NCBI GenBank assembly: GCA_965247585.1
Contig: CBDFHC010000005.1
Span: 372,001 to 436,000, forward strand
Direction of reading: 5' to 3'
DNA length: 64,000 bases
Source of the DNA: CBDFHC01 sp965247585
Lineage (GTDB): Bacteria > Chloroflexota > Dehalococcoidia > Lucifugimonadales > GCA-2712585
In this document: in pieces, positions 24,282 through 33,687 of the stretch
Layout: the number at the start of each line of letters is the position of its first letter
How positions within the stretch are numbered: position 1 is the first letter of the stretch
Position numbers and translations under genes: made by a program
Notes under the pieces: model-generated
Seen by the model: only the letters and a program-made list of their open reading frames with translations
What the model was told of the DNA's origin: nothing
The model's database searches: none

Positions 24282-25286
24282 ATGAAGATTGGAAAGGTCC
24301 CCTTCGATCTGCTGCACCGCCTCCTTGGGCAGGTGCAAGTCACCGACCCTCGGGTGCTGCTGGGTCCATGCATAGGAGAGGACGCGGCGCTGATTGATTA
24401 CGGGGATAAGGTGCTGGTGGCCAAAACAGACCCCATCACCTTCGCCACGGACCTTATAGGCTGGTACGCGGTCCAGGTGAACGCAAACGACATCGCATGC
24501 GCCGGCGCCACGCCTCGCTGGTTCCTCGCATCTCTTTTACTACCGACCTCTATCACAGAGGACGGCATCGCCGCCATATTTACCCAGCTCACGGACGCCT
24601 GCGCGGCCCTGGACGTCTCTCTGGTGGGCGGCCACACGGAGATAACTCAAGGCCTGACCCAGCCAATTGTAGTCGGGTGCATGCTCGGAGAAGTAGTAAA
24701 AGGTAAAACTGTAGTAACCTCTGGTGCCCAGGTTGGTGACAGTGTAGTCATCACCAAGGGGATAGCCGTGGAGGGCTCAGCTTTGCTGGCCCGGGAGCGC
24801 CCCCAGGAGCTATTAGACCTGGGAATACCCCCCCAAACGGTGGAGTCCGCCGCCCAGATGCTCTTCTCCCCCGGCATCAGCGTGGTCAACGACGCCCGTA
24901 TCGCGTGCGCCGCCGTCGAGGTGCACAGCCTCCACGACCCAACGGAAGGCGGCCTCGCCACCGGTCTGCGGGAGTTAGCCAGGGCCGCCGGGGCGGGCAT
25001 GGAGATTGACGGGGACGCCATCCCAGTCCTTCCCCAGTGCCAGGCTATATGTGACGCTCTGGGGCTGGACCCGCTGGGACTCCTGGCGTCCGGCTGCCTG
25101 GTGGCCACGGTATCACGGCGGGATGCGCCGTTGCTGATATCGGCGCTGGAGAAAGAGGGCGTCAAGGCGTTCGAGATAGGCGAGGTTACGGACGTTGAGG
25201 CCGGTGTCGTCCTGCGCGATGCTCACGGGCGGCAGCCCTTGCCAACCTACGAACGGGACGAGCTGGCGCGTTACCTGGATGCGTGA
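24282..25286 (+). CDS. AIR synthase-related protein (HypE/ThiL-like)
   Basis: 334 residues of the PurM/HypE/ThiL/SelD ATP-binding superfamily: GPCIGEDAALIDYGDKVLVA near the N-terminus, KTDPITFATDLIGWYAVQVN with DIACAGATPRWF, GGHTEITQGLTQPIVVGCML, and DPTEGGLATGLRELA in the second domain. The overall layout is closest to HypE, but the C-terminal Cys tail of true HypE (PRIC) is missing: the protein ends ERDELARYLDA, and no other hyp genes are present. The exact reaction is unknown; an ATP-dependent kinase or dehydratase is likely. Confidence 0.85.
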   Translation: MKIGKVPFDLLHRLLGQVQVTDPRVLLGPCIGEDAALIDYGDKVLVAKTDPITFATDLIGWYAVQVNANDIACAGATPRWFLASLLLPTSITEDGIAAIFTQLTDACAALDVSLVGGHTEITQGLTQPIVVGCMLGEVVKGKTVVTSGAQVGDSVVITKGIAVEGSALLARERPQELLDLGIPPQTVESAAQMLFSPGISVVNDARIACAAVEVHSLHDPTEGGLATGLRELARAAGAGMEIDGDAIPVLPQCQAICDALGLDPLGLLASGCLVATVSRRDAPLLISALEKEGVKAFEIGEVTDVEAGVVLRDAHGRQPLPTYERDELARYLDA

Positions 25287-25301
25287 CCCCACTCCCGCGC
25301 C

Positions 25302-27018
25302 CTAGCCGTTTTCACCAACGCCTTCCCCCGGGCTTGGCGCGGCGGGACCCGGAGTTACGGTCCTGACGCGTATCTCCTTGAGAAACAGGGTGGCCAGCCA
25401 AGAAAGGACCAGCGCCGCCAGTCCGATGAGGAACACCTCGGCGATGGCGGTGGAGAGTGCGCTTCGGAGCGTCTCCATAAGCTGCGGCAGCATGCCTGCG
25501 CCTTCAGGGCCGGCGGCGTCGAACAACGTTTGAAGCTCTGACTGGGCCTCCGGGCTCACCAGCGCCTGGGGGTTGTGCGCAATGTTCGAGAGGACTTCGC
25601 CGGACAGCACGCTCTTCACCCCTTCGGACACCCCGCCCAGCAGCTCCGAGGCGAAACGGTTGGCCAGGACGGAGCCGAACAGCGCCAGGCCCACCGTGCC
25701 GCCGATGCTTCGAAAGAATTGGGTATAGGACGTGGCGGCGCCCAGCAGCCGGTAGGGCACCGAGTTCATTATGGCGATGCTGAAGACGGGGAAAGTGGTG
25801 CCCAGCCCGAAGCCCATGACCACCAGGTAGACGACGGCCGCGCCGAATCCCGTTCCCTCATTCATCTGCGAGACCAGGAACATGCCCAGGGCCATGATCC
25901 CCAACCCCACCAACCCCAGGAGGCGATAGTGCCCGCCGAATCGCGACAGCGCCTGGCCCGAAAGCGCGGCCCCAACGACGATCCCCAACATCATGGGTGT
26001 TAGGAAGCTGCCGCTGCTGGTGGCGGACCGGCCCAGCACTCCCTGGAAGAACAGCGGCACGAAGAGTATGGCGCCGAACATGGAAAAGCCGGTGAGGAAG
26101 GTGATCAACATGGATATGCTGACCACCCTGTTTCGGAACAGGCTAAGGGGAAGGATTGGCTCCGCCGCCCGGGTCTCGATCAGGATGAACAGCCCGGCCA
26201 TAACCGTGGCGAACGCCAGCAATCCCGCCACTTGCGGCGAGGTCCAGGCGTACTGGACTCCCCCCCAGGACAGCCCCAGCATCAGAGGGACCACGGAGAG
26301 GAGCAACGCCATCATGCCCAGGTAGTCGATTCGATGGCTTACCTTTTCCAGCCGGGGCTTGGGGAAGAAGGCGATGAACAGCAGGATTATCGGGATACCC
26401 AGGGGAATGTTGACGTAGAAGATCCAGTGCCATGAGAGCTGGTCCGTGATGAAGCCGCCCAGGGTGGGGCCGATTACCGACGATAGCCCAAAGACCCCGC
26501 TGATGTAGCCGTGCGCCTTACCCCGGTCGCCGGGCGCGAAGAGGTCCCCAACAGACGCGAACACGTTGGCGAAGATGAGACCGCCGCCCACGCCTTGAAC
26601 GGCGCGAAATACGATGAGCTGGGTCATGGACTGGCTGAGGCCGGCCAAGACGGAGCCCACCAGGAAGACGCCGATGCCCGCCACGAAAAACCACTTCCGG
26701 CCGTACATGTCCGTCAGCCGGCCCACCACCGGCACTACGGAGGTGGAGGCCAGCAGGTATGCCATGGTAACCCAGGTGAAGCGGTCGAAGCCGCCCAGGT
26801 CGGCGACGATGCGGGGCATCGCGGTGCTAACCACCGTCTGGTCCAGCGCCGAATAGGAAGAGCGCCAGCATGATGCCGCCCAGGGTGAGCATCCGCTGCC
26901 GCCGCGGCAGGGTGGGTGGACCCTCAGCGGTGGAAGGCGCAGAGCTTTCCGTTGGCCTTGGGTTAGGTCCGTTGGGCAGCATTTCGGCGTTGGATTCCAT
27001 ATCGCCCATGCCCGTCAA
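25302..27018 (-). pseudogene. DHA2-type (EmrB/QacA) drug exporter with a frameshift near the start
   Basis: The main frame (26834 to 25302) encodes about 510 residues with around 14 membrane segments and MFS motif A-type sequence GRLTDMYGRKWF. The expected start of helix 1 lies in another frame: from 27018, LPRRQRMLTLGGIMLALFL, then a one-base slip near 26855 into ALDQTVVSTAMPRIVADLGG, which contains the DHA2 motif LDxTVVxxAxP. One extra base (a C in TTCCTA on the coding strand) explains the break. It could be real or a sequencing error. If real, the protein would lose helix 1. Confidence 0.8.
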
Positions 27019-27156
27019 GAAAAAGTGTGCCGGCGGTTGGGGATGCCGTTGCCCATTGTGGCGGCCAATGTTAGCGGAGAATCAAGATTTGGGGCGGCAA
27101 TTTGGCGGTAACGCCTCCGGACCAAAAGGGCCGTTAAGCGGTCTGTTGCCCACCGC

Positions 27157-28119
27157 CTATGCGCCGTCGCCGATGGCCTCACGCAACCGCTCCAGGGTGA
27201 TGTTGCCCCCGCTGACTACCACGGCGACGTTCTTGCCCTGCAGCCGCTCCTTGATCTTGACCGCCCCCGCCAGGGCGGCGGCCCCCGCCCCCTCCGCCAG
27301 CGTGTGCGCCTTCTCTATCAGCAGGCCGATGGCTTCGCCGATTTCCGCGTCGCTCACCAGAACGAAATCGTCCAGCAGGTCGCGCAACACCGACTGCGGA
27401 AACTCGTAGCCGCTCTGGGTCGCCAGCCCCTCGGCCACGGTGTTCATGGGCGCCTCCACCACGCTTCCCTTCTTCCACGAAAGGTAGCCCGCGGGCGCCT
27501 GTTCTGACTGGACGGCGATGACCTTTATGTCAGGGTTGATGGCCTTGGCGACGATGCACGCGCCGGAAGCGCCGCTTCCCCCGCCCAGCGGCGCCAGGAT
27601 GTACTCCACCTGCGGGAAGTCTTCCACCACCTCCAGGTAGCAGGTTGCCACGCCGGAGACCAGCAACGGTTCGTCGGCCGCGTGAACAAACCGATACCCT
27701 TCCTCTTTCGCCAACCGTTCGCTGTACTCCCGGGCCTCGTCGAAGTTGCGGCCGTGGAAGAGCACCTCGGCCCCCAGGTTCCGCATGGACTCCACCTTCA
27801 GGGGGTTTGCCCCCTCCGGCACCGCGATGATGGCCCGGGCGCCGAAGATGCGGCAGGCGTTGGCCACCGACTGGCCGTGGTTGCCGGTGGAGGCGGTGAT
27901 AAATCCCTGCCGCCGCTGCTCCTCCGTGGAGTGGGCCAGCAGGTTGATTCCACCGCGAACCTTGAACGCTCCCAACGGATGGTGGTTTTCGTGCTTGAGT
28001 CTCACTTCGGCGCCGATGAACTTGTTCAGCCCGGCGTAAGAGATCAGCGGGGTCCGGGCGACGTACGGCGCGATGGTGCTGCGGGCCTCCAGCACGTCCA
28101 GAAACGTTGGTCTTTGCAT
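27157..28119 (-). CDS. Threonine/serine dehydratase-like PLP enzyme
   Basis: 320 residues, fold-type II PLP enzyme. The Schiff-base Lys is in LGAFKVRGGINLL, the substrate loop is TASTGNHGQSVANACRIFG, and the phosphate-binding glycine loop is APLGGGSGASG. SGGNITLERL lies close to the C-terminus. The length matches catabolic threonine dehydratases and serine racemases without the regulatory ACT domain of IlvA. It probably deaminates threonine or serine; related beta-hydroxy amino acids are possible. Confidence 0.88.
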   Translation of the reverse strand: MQRPTFLDVLEARSTIAPYVARTPLISYAGLNKFIGAEVRLKHENHHPLGAFKVRGGINLLAHSTEEQRRQGFITASTGNHGQSVANACRIFGARAIIAVPEGANPLKVESMRNLGAEVLFHGRNFDEAREYSERLAKEEGYRFVHAADEPLLVSGVATCYLEVVEDFPQVEYILAPLGGGSGASGACIVAKAINPDIKVIAVQSEQAPAGYLSWKKGSVVEAPMNTVAEGLATQSGYEFPQSVLRDLLDDFVLVSDAEIGEAIGLLIEKAHTLAEGAGAAALAGAVKIKERLQGKNVAVVVSGGNITLERLREAIGDGA

Positions 28120-28476
28120 CAGGCGCTCCGGTCAGGGTGGAATCTCGGGCCATGGTAGGCCGTTGTGGGCAGGGGCGCAACCGCGGCGGTCCAGCGAACA
28201 GCCGTACCCAGGGAGCAAAACGCTCCTCCTGGTCCATTAAACTGTAAGGTGCCTGCGGAACCGTTAGCGTTATCTTGACGAGCTCCCGTTCCGAGCTCTA
28301 GTGGCCACAAGTAGCACGCTACAATATCGGATGCTCGTATAACGCCACATAAATCGAAGGGCGAAGATACCTTGGGTGCAGTCAAAGTGAACTCCACCAG
28401 CCAAGAAGGAGTGGTAGGGTATCTAAGGTAGACGGTTAATGGGCGGAAACTCAGAGAATTTGTCAGAGGCACCATC
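28120..28476. other. 357-bp spacer upstream of the dehydratase
   Basis: No supported gene. On the dehydratase strand a small hairpin, GGAGC-GTTTT-GCTCC, lies near 28215-28230, and a GGACCGCCGCGG stretch (about 28182-28193) slightly recalls a T-box, but the rest of a T-box leader could not be drawn. The part from 28250 on is less GC-rich than the flanking genes. Confidence 0.4.
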
Positions 28477-28629
28477 ATGAGGACCATAGAAAAGATGAAG
28501 CTACAAGCGTTAAAGCAAGAACTCATTGAAGGCTATCAAGAAAGACGGAATGAGGACGCCGAAATCAACAGGGAGTGGGAAGAAGCAACCATTGAAAGTT
28601 GGGAATCATTTGAGGGAGATGGGTTATGA
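28477..28629 (+). CDS. Small acidic ORF, antitoxin-like (weak)
   Basis: 50 residues starting ATG AGG ACC, highly charged and helical (QALKQELIEGYQERRNEDAE, then INREWEEATIESWES). The pattern recalls the toxin-binding tail of ribbon-helix-helix antitoxins, but no DNA-binding part precedes it and no MazF- or RelE-type toxin follows. It is AT-rich compared with its neighbours. It may be the remnant of a toxin-antitoxin locus or no gene at all. Confidence 0.35.
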   Translation: MRTIEKMKLQALKQELIEGYQERRNEDAEINREWEEATIESWESFEGDGL

Positions 28630-28692
28630 CCTCAGCTCAAAACGCCGATGGACAAATTCCCTGATTAGAGGTTCATCCCGGCCCGAAAAACC

Positions 28693-28722
28693 AAAGCGGC
28701 CCGCCTTCTGGCGGGCCGCTTT
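28693..28722. terminator. Strong bidirectional terminator
   Basis: Perfect 13-bp stem AAAGCGGCCCGCC / GGCGGGCCGCTTT with loop TTCT. A T-rich tract follows on the plus side (TCTATTCTT) and TTTGGTTTTTC on the minus side. It ends the por operon, 28 bp after the porB stop, and any plus-strand transcript from the small ORF. Confidence 0.9.
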
Positions 28723-28750
28723 CTATTCTTCAACTGTTCTAGGGCGGATT

Positions 28751-29734
28751 TTAATTCTCAGGGGCCGGCGGGATCACGCCGGGAATCCACCACCGCTCCC
28801 ACATCTCGTCTGTCCGCTCCTGGAAGTACTTTATGTCTTCCGGCAGGAAGTGCGCGAAGCGGCCCTGCCGCTTCAGGTAGTCTTCCACCGGGAGCCGCTT
28901 CTGGCCCTTGGCTATCATCTTGGAGGGGCCGTTCAGAACAACCTCGCCGTCGGTAATTTCGTACTGCACCCAGATGCCGGTCTGCACGGCCAGCATTCCC
29001 AGCTCGTGGGAGTACATGGGGTCATAGTCCCAGCCCTTGGGGCAGGGGTCAAACGTGTGCATGAAGGTGGGCCCGCCAATGCTGAGGGCCTTCCGTACTT
29101 TGTTCATCATGTCCGTGGCGTAGGACGCGCAGCCGGTGGCGATGTACCGGGCCTGGGGGTGCCCCACCGCCAGCATTCCGGCCATATTCTTCTTCCAACG
29201 CTTGTTCATGATCCGGTGCAGGGTACCCGGGGGGCTGAAAGTGGAGTTGGCGCCCCAGGGAGAGGAGCCGGAGACCTGAATGTCCGTGTTGGCGTAGGAC
29301 TCGTTGTCGTACATCAGGATCAGCAGGTTGTACTCGTTGTGCGTCAGCGTCGCCGAAATGGCGGACAGGCCCATATCAGCGCCGCCGCCGTCGCCGCAGA
29401 AAGCGATGACGTTGATGGGCTCGTCGGTGATCTTGCCCTTGGACATCAGCGCCTTGAGTCCCGCCGCGGTACCCAACGCCGCAGAGCCGGAAGAGCCTAG
29501 CTGCGTATGCATCCACGGGACCACCCAGGGGGTGGAGTAGTAGGTGGTGTTGGCCACGTACATGCAGCCCGTGCTGCCTAGCACGATGGTGCGGGGCCCG
29601 GCCGCCTTGATCATCAGCTTCATCACCAGGGCCGACTCGCAGCCCTGACAGGTCCGGTGCCCCGAGGTGAAGAACTCTTCCAGTGGGGACTGCTTGACGC
29701 CTCTCAGGGGCGTTAACTGTTGTGTAGTTGTCAT
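28751..29734 (-). CDS. porB: 2-oxoacid (pyruvate):ferredoxin oxidoreductase, beta subunit
   Basis: 327 residues. Thiamine diphosphate-binding subunit: HRTCQGCESALVMKLM holds two of the Cys that ligate the proximal [4Fe-4S] cluster, the TPP/Mg motif is GDGGGADMGLSAISATLTHN ending in ILMYDNE, and STGCMYVANTTYYST lies near the N-terminus. It follows porA by 4 bp and is the last gene of the operon. Substrate specificity among pyruvate, 2-oxoisovalerate and others cannot be told from sequence alone. Confidence 0.92.
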   Translation of the reverse strand: MTTTQQLTPLRGVKQSPLEEFFTSGHRTCQGCESALVMKLMIKAAGPRTIVLGSTGCMYVANTTYYSTPWVVPWMHTQLGSSGSAALGTAAGLKALMSKGKITDEPINVIAFCGDGGGADMGLSAISATLTHNEYNLLILMYDNESYANTDIQVSGSSPWGANSTFSPPGTLHRIMNKRWKKNMAGMLAVGHPQARYIATGCASYATDMMNKVRKALSIGGPTFMHTFDPCPKGWDYDPMYSHELGMLAVQTGIWVQYEITDGEVVLNGPSKMIAKGQKRLPVEDYLKRQGRFAHFLPEDIKYFQERTDEMWERWWIPGVIPPAPEN

Positions 29735-29738
29735 AATT

Positions 29739-30956
29739 TTACTCTCTCACTCCAATCCAGTGGACTTGCTCGTCTATATTACCAGTCTCGGCGACCTTTT
29801 GGGTGATTTCGAACATCTCCCGCGTGGAGGGAACCGTGATCTCGCGCCCACCCAAGCCGGCTATGAAGCCGACGATTGGGACGCGCTTTTCGGCCGCGTA
29901 CATAGCGGCCTTCACCTCGTTCAAAAGGATGCCGCCGTTGAAGGGCGAACCCAGGGAATAATCCCTGTCAATAACGCCCACCGCCTTGAACCGGGACAGG
30001 CTTTCGATCAGCTCCGGCGCCGGGAAGGGCCGGAACCACTTCACTCTGATGAAGCCCACCTTTTGCCCTTTCTCCCGCAGCCGCCGGACCGTGACCTTCA
30101 GGGGGAGCGTCAGGGTGCCCATCCCCAATATCACCGTGTCCGCGTCATCTGTCATGTACTCTTCAAGGAACGGGTCACCGCCGCGGCCGAAGATTCGTTT
30201 GAAGTCTTCATGGGCCTCGGTGATGACTTCCCGGGCGCGGCGCATGGCGGCGTCCGTCTGACGCCGGATTTCCATGAGCCAGTCTTCATTCACCTGGGGC
30301 GCAATGGTAATCGGGTTGTCGGGATGGAGCTGGAACTTGCCCCGGTCGTAAGGGGGCAGGAATTTGTCCACCAGGCTCTTGTCCGGCACCTTGACTATCT
30401 GCTGGGAGTGGGTCAGGAATGCGCCGTCTGTGCTGATGGCGCAGGGCAGGTAGACGCGAGGGTCCTCTGCCACGCGCCACGCCATTAGCGCGGTGTCAAT
30501 GCAGTCCTGCGCCGTGGCCGCCCAGTTGAGCATCCAGCCCAGGTCTCGCACCGCCAGGGCGTCGTTGTGCTCGGTGCCAAAGGCGCCCGGGTCGTCCAGC
30601 GCCCGGTTGCCCACCATGGCTACCATGGGGATGCGCAGGCCGCAGGTGACCGCCAGCGCCTCGAAGGCGTAGAACCAGCCTACACCGCTGGAGCCGGTGA
30701 ATACCCGCGCGCCTACCGCGGAGGCGTGTTTGACGATCTCGAACTGGGAGTGTTCGCTCTCAGCTACTATGTACTCGCAATTCAGCTCGCCATCGGCAAT
30801 GAGCCGGGAAACGAACTGCATCACGGTGTCATAGGGCCGTATAGGATAGGCGGTGATGACGTCCACGTCCGCCAGGGCGCAAGCCCGGGCTATGGCCTCA
30901 CTTCCGCTAATTAGCTCTTCGGTTTCCAGGGGTTTAGCTTGGGCTTCAGTCGTCAT
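29739..30956 (-). CDS. porA: 2-oxoacid (pyruvate):ferredoxin oxidoreductase, alpha subunit
   Basis: 405 residues from the ATG at 30956, eleven bases before the end of the upstream gene (overlap). PorA pyrimidine-binding domain: GSEAIARACALADVDVITAY, YIVAESEHSQFEIVKHASAV with GARVFTGSSGVGWFYAFEAL, then IPMVAMVGNRALDDPGAFG. The C-terminal domain has GMGTLTLPLKVTVRRLREKG and WFRPFP. Together with porB and the gamma/delta fusion it forms the CoA-acylating oxidoreductase that delivers electrons to ferredoxin. Confidence 0.92.
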   Translation of the reverse strand: MTTEAQAKPLETEELISGSEAIARACALADVDVITAYPIRPYDTVMQFVSRLIADGELNCEYIVAESEHSQFEIVKHASAVGARVFTGSSGVGWFYAFEALAVTCGLRIPMVAMVGNRALDDPGAFGTEHNDALAVRDLGWMLNWAATAQDCIDTALMAWRVAEDPRVYLPCAISTDGAFLTHSQQIVKVPDKSLVDKFLPPYDRGKFQLHPDNPITIAPQVNEDWLMEIRRQTDAAMRRAREVITEAHEDFKRIFGRGGDPFLEEYMTDDADTVILGMGTLTLPLKVTVRRLREKGQKVGFIRVKWFRPFPAPELIESLSRFKAVGVIDRDYSLGSPFNGGILLNEVKAAMYAAEKRVPIVGFIAGLGGREITVPSTREMFEITQKVAETGNIDEQVHWIGVRE

Positions 30957-32109
30957 TTCCAACCTCCAACAGTTTGGGAAGCTCTTCCGCGTACTGGCCC
31001 ACGTGGTGGAAGCCATGGGACCGTTCCTCAGACTTGCCTTGGACGATCTTCTCTCCCAGCCACTCCATGTAGCCGTCGCGGTCCCGCTGCCAGTGCTCGT
31101 ACTGGCTGGTGTTGTCGGTGAACGACTCCTCGTTAACCATGGTAATGCAGTCCGGGACGGGGCAGACATCCTCACACACGCCACAGCCGCAGCACGAGTC
31201 CATGTCGCTGTCGTAGAGGCCATCCGGCGTGACGTCGAAACACGAATCGGGGCACTGGAGCCAGCAGAGGGTGCACTTGGTGCAGGTCTCGAAGTTAATT
31301 ACGGGGCGCATGGTGCGGGTGGAGTACTTCTTGAAGACGGCGCTGCGGACAGGTTCGTATCCGCCTTCGCCACCTCGGAAGCCGCCGCCCGGCTCTATGG
31401 CGCGAATTACCAAGGCCTCTTCCATTTGTGTCCAGCCGGGCATATCAAACTTGAAGGGCTCCTCCGGGTTTCCTTCGCCGGGTTCCACGGGGCTGATGCG
31501 TACCCGCTCATGCGCCCGCTGCGCGGAGGTGACCTTGTTTGGTTCCTTCCACTGTTGCTCAATGGCCTTGGTGTAGGACTCCAGGCTCACCATGCCGGGC
31601 AACACCCGGGCCAAGGCGCCCAGGGCTCGGACGTCCGTGTGGTCGTCCTTGTAGACCCAGAGGCCGGAGAAGCTCTTGGGGCTCTTCACAATGGCCAGGT
31701 TGTAAGGCTGGTCCTTTGTGTGGATGTCCTCTTTAAGCTGCTCAGCGTCCTGGATGGAGGTAACGATCACGGTGCCGTTGGGCTTGGTCAGGGCGTTGAT
31801 GGGTTGCAGCCCGTACCAGGCCCAGGACTCCACGCCTTTGCACAGCGTATCGTCCATAACTATGGTGGCGTCCACTTGCGTTGGCTCGTAGCTGGCGAGG
31901 GACTCCTCCAACTCGATCGGGTCATCGGCGACGACGGCGAAGTACTTCGCCGGGATGCCGTTGCGCTCCGGCGAATCGCCGTACCGGCCAAACGCGGTGC
32001 CGATCTTACCCTCCAACCTGCAAGCCAGCACTATGGAGCGGCAGATGTTTCGAGAAAGGCTCTTTTGAAAGATACCCCGATAGACAACTTCAACAGCGTA
32101 TGTGCTCAA
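30946..32109 (-). CDS. 2-oxoacid:ferredoxin oxidoreductase, fused gamma and delta subunits
   Basis: 387 residues. Residues 1-190 form the gamma domain (VVYRGIFQKSLSRNICRSIV, FGRYGDSPERNGIPAKYFAV, DDTLCKGVE). A linker of about 90 residues leads to a two-cluster ferredoxin (delta) domain with CTKCTLCWLQCPDSC and CCGCGVCEDVCPVPDC, each giving a CxxCxxCxxxCP set for one [4Fe-4S]. Gamma and delta are separate genes in many organisms. The start overlaps the GntR gene stop by 4 bp, so all four genes are probably one message. Confidence 0.9.
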   Translation of the reverse strand: MSTYAVEVVYRGIFQKSLSRNICRSIVLACRLEGKIGTAFGRYGDSPERNGIPAKYFAVVADDPIELEESLASYEPTQVDATIVMDDTLCKGVESWAWYGLQPINALTKPNGTVIVTSIQDAEQLKEDIHTKDQPYNLAIVKSPKSFSGLWVYKDDHTDVRALGALARVLPGMVSLESYTKAIEQQWKEPNKVTSAQRAHERVRISPVEPGEGNPEEPFKFDMPGWTQMEEALVIRAIEPGGGFRGGEGGYEPVRSAVFKKYSTRTMRPVINFETCTKCTLCWLQCPDSCFDVTPDGLYDSDMDSCCGCGVCEDVCPVPDCITMVNEESFTDNTSQYEHWQRDRDGYMEWLGEKIVQGKSEERSHGFHHVGQYAEELPKLLEVGNDD

Positions 32110-32867
32110 TCTCTCACCTCCCTAAGGGATTTATTTGCAGCCATTACTCCTCCATTTATTCGGGTTCCGCTCGCCGGTGGGTGGATTGGTTCCACCACGG
32201 AGATGTGGTGTTCCATAGCCTCGCGGGCGCCTTCGGCGTCGCCGCTACGCAGCATGTCCAGGATGTAACGATGGGATGATAGCGACCTCTGGGGGCGTCC
32301 GGGAACCTGGAAGGGCTCCTCCCTTGACTGTCCCAAAATGTCGGCCACGGCGGTAATCACCTTGACCAGCGCCGAATTGTGGGTTGCTTCGGCGATGGCG
32401 AAATGGAACGCGGTATCGCCCCGGGCCCCCGTCTCTCCCTGCTCAATCTGCCGGCCTTGGGTCACCAGCAGCTCCTCCATTCGAAGGATGTCCTCGGGCG
32501 TGGAGCGACGGGCGGCCAGCGCGGCGATCTGGGGTTCCAGGATGTGGCGCATCTCAAATACGTCGATAAGGGCTTCGGACCCGTTGGCCAGGTAGGCGAC
32601 CAGGGCGTCGTTGGGGGGGGCCGCCGCGCTGTCGCGCACGAAGGTGCCGGCGCCGGGGCGGATTGTGACCAACCCTTGAAGCTCCAGGGCGCGCGTGGCC
32701 TCCCGCAGGGAGCTGCGGCTCACCTGGAGCTGCTCCGCCAGGTCTCGCTCCGGAGGCAGCCGGTCCCCGGGCTCCAGGGCCTGGTCTCTGATGAGGTCTC
32801 GGATGCGGTTAACGGCGTCCTGATACAGCCTGCGGGGCTCTACGGCTTTCAGTTGATTGTTCAACAT
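32106..32867 (-). CDS. FadR/GntR-family transcriptional regulator
   Basis: 253 residues. The N-terminal winged helix is typical GntR (IRDQALEPGDRLPPERDLAE, then QLQVSRSSLREATRALELQG, LVTIRPGAGTFV). The C-terminal FCD domain follows, with DVFEMRHILEPQIAALAARR, the metal/effector His in TAFHFAIAEATHNSAL, and SSHRYILDMLRSGD. It is the first gene of the por operon and overlaps the next by ATGA, so it most likely controls the operon in response to a small organic acid. Confidence 0.92.
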   Translation of the reverse strand: MLNNQLKAVEPRRLYQDAVNRIRDLIRDQALEPGDRLPPERDLAEQLQVSRSSLREATRALELQGLVTIRPGAGTFVRDSAAAPPNDALVAYLANGSEALIDVFEMRHILEPQIAALAARRSTPEDILRMEELLVTQGRQIEQGETGARGDTAFHFAIAEATHNSALVKVITAVADILGQSREEPFQVPGRPQRSLSSHRYILDMLRSGDAEGAREAMEHHISVVEPIHPPASGTRINGGVMAANKSLREVRD

Positions 32868-32965
32868 AATGGATTGGCCCAGTGGTCAGACCAATTTGGC
32901 TGGGGGGATTGTATGGCGCTGGGGAGGGGGTGTCAAGCGAAGACCGCTGATTTCTTTTAAGCTAG

Positions 32966-33337
32966 GTGAAGCCGATGGATACGCCCGATGACATTGAGCG
33001 GCAACAACCAGGACAGACTCTGGCTAGGCTTCAGGCCGCTTTCCGTGAAAGGGACTTCCTGGACACCGTTCACAGCGTCGGTAGACGTATCACTAGGGGA
33101 ATCACCGTGGATGATATAATCGAAGCCGTTGGTTATGACCAACCGGAGATCATCGAAGAGTATCCCAGCGACCCTAGAGGTCCGTCATGCCTCGTGCTGG
33201 GTGTGGCAAGGTCTCAAATCCTCCACGTCCTCTGTACATTGAGCGAGCCCACCACAATCATCACATGCTATCAGCCCAATCCGGCGGAATGGACCCACGG
33301 ATTCCGGTCCAGGAGCGTGCCCCATGAAATGCCCTGA
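32966..33337 (+). CDS. DUF4258 domain protein, probable toxin partner
   Basis: 123 residues. The C-terminal 90 form a DUF4258-type domain (RITRGITVDDIIEAVG, EIIEEYPSDPRGPSCLVLGV, ILHVLCTLSEPTTIITCYQP, then NPAEW), related in fold to RelE/MqsR-like RNases. The next gene, overlapping by 14 bp, encodes a YgiT-type zinc finger, the usual companion. A toxin-antitoxin or regulatory pair is likely but unproven. Confidence 0.75.
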   Translation: MKPMDTPDDIERQQPGQTLARLQAAFRERDFLDTVHSVGRRITRGITVDDIIEAVGYDQPEIIEEYPSDPRGPSCLVLGVARSQILHVLCTLSEPTTIITCYQPNPAEWTHGFRSRSVPHEMP

Positions 33338-33587
33338 GTGCTTGGGGGAAACCTTCGAAAGCGGCGCCTTCTCAATCTGTCAGTTGCTTGCGGATTCCCC
33401 GGTGGTGGTAAAAGGGGTGAAGGGGCACAAATGCGCTCAGTGCGGGTATCTTTTGGTGTCTCCGCCGGTTATGCAGAAGGTGCAATCCTTACTGGCCAGC
33501 AAAGCGTTTACCGGCGAAACGACGGCCCACGTCATTGACCTGGCTTCGGTTGGCTCTGCTGCTCCCTCGCCGGCGCTGGAGCGCTAG
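33324..33587 (+). CDS. YgiT/MqsA-type zinc finger protein
   Basis: 87 residues. Two CxxC pairs (CPEC at residues 3-6 and CAQC further on) form the zinc site, with YLLVSPPVMQKVQSLLASK after them. This is the N-terminal, toxin-binding part of MqsA-like antitoxins; the C-terminal HTH of full MqsA is absent. It overlaps the upstream DUF4258 gene. Confidence 0.8.
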   Translation: MKCPECLGETFESGAFSICQLLADSPVVVKGVKGHKCAQCGYLLVSPPVMQKVQSLLASKAFTGETTAHVIDLASVGSAAPSPALER

Positions 33588-33687
33588 GCCCCTACTCACT
33601 TTTTCCGGCGCGGCGGAGGTGGTTTCCGGGATTCACGGCGCTTGTCGTGGCTCCGCCTATTCTTCCCACTCCGCCATCGCCCCGGCG

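Noticed and set aside
28180..28235. Possible T-box leader upstream of the threonine dehydratase-like gene (GGACCGCCGCGG on the minus strand)
   Set aside because: Only a loose match to the T-box sequence; no Stem I with AG bulge and specifier, and no terminator/antiterminator pair could be drawn.
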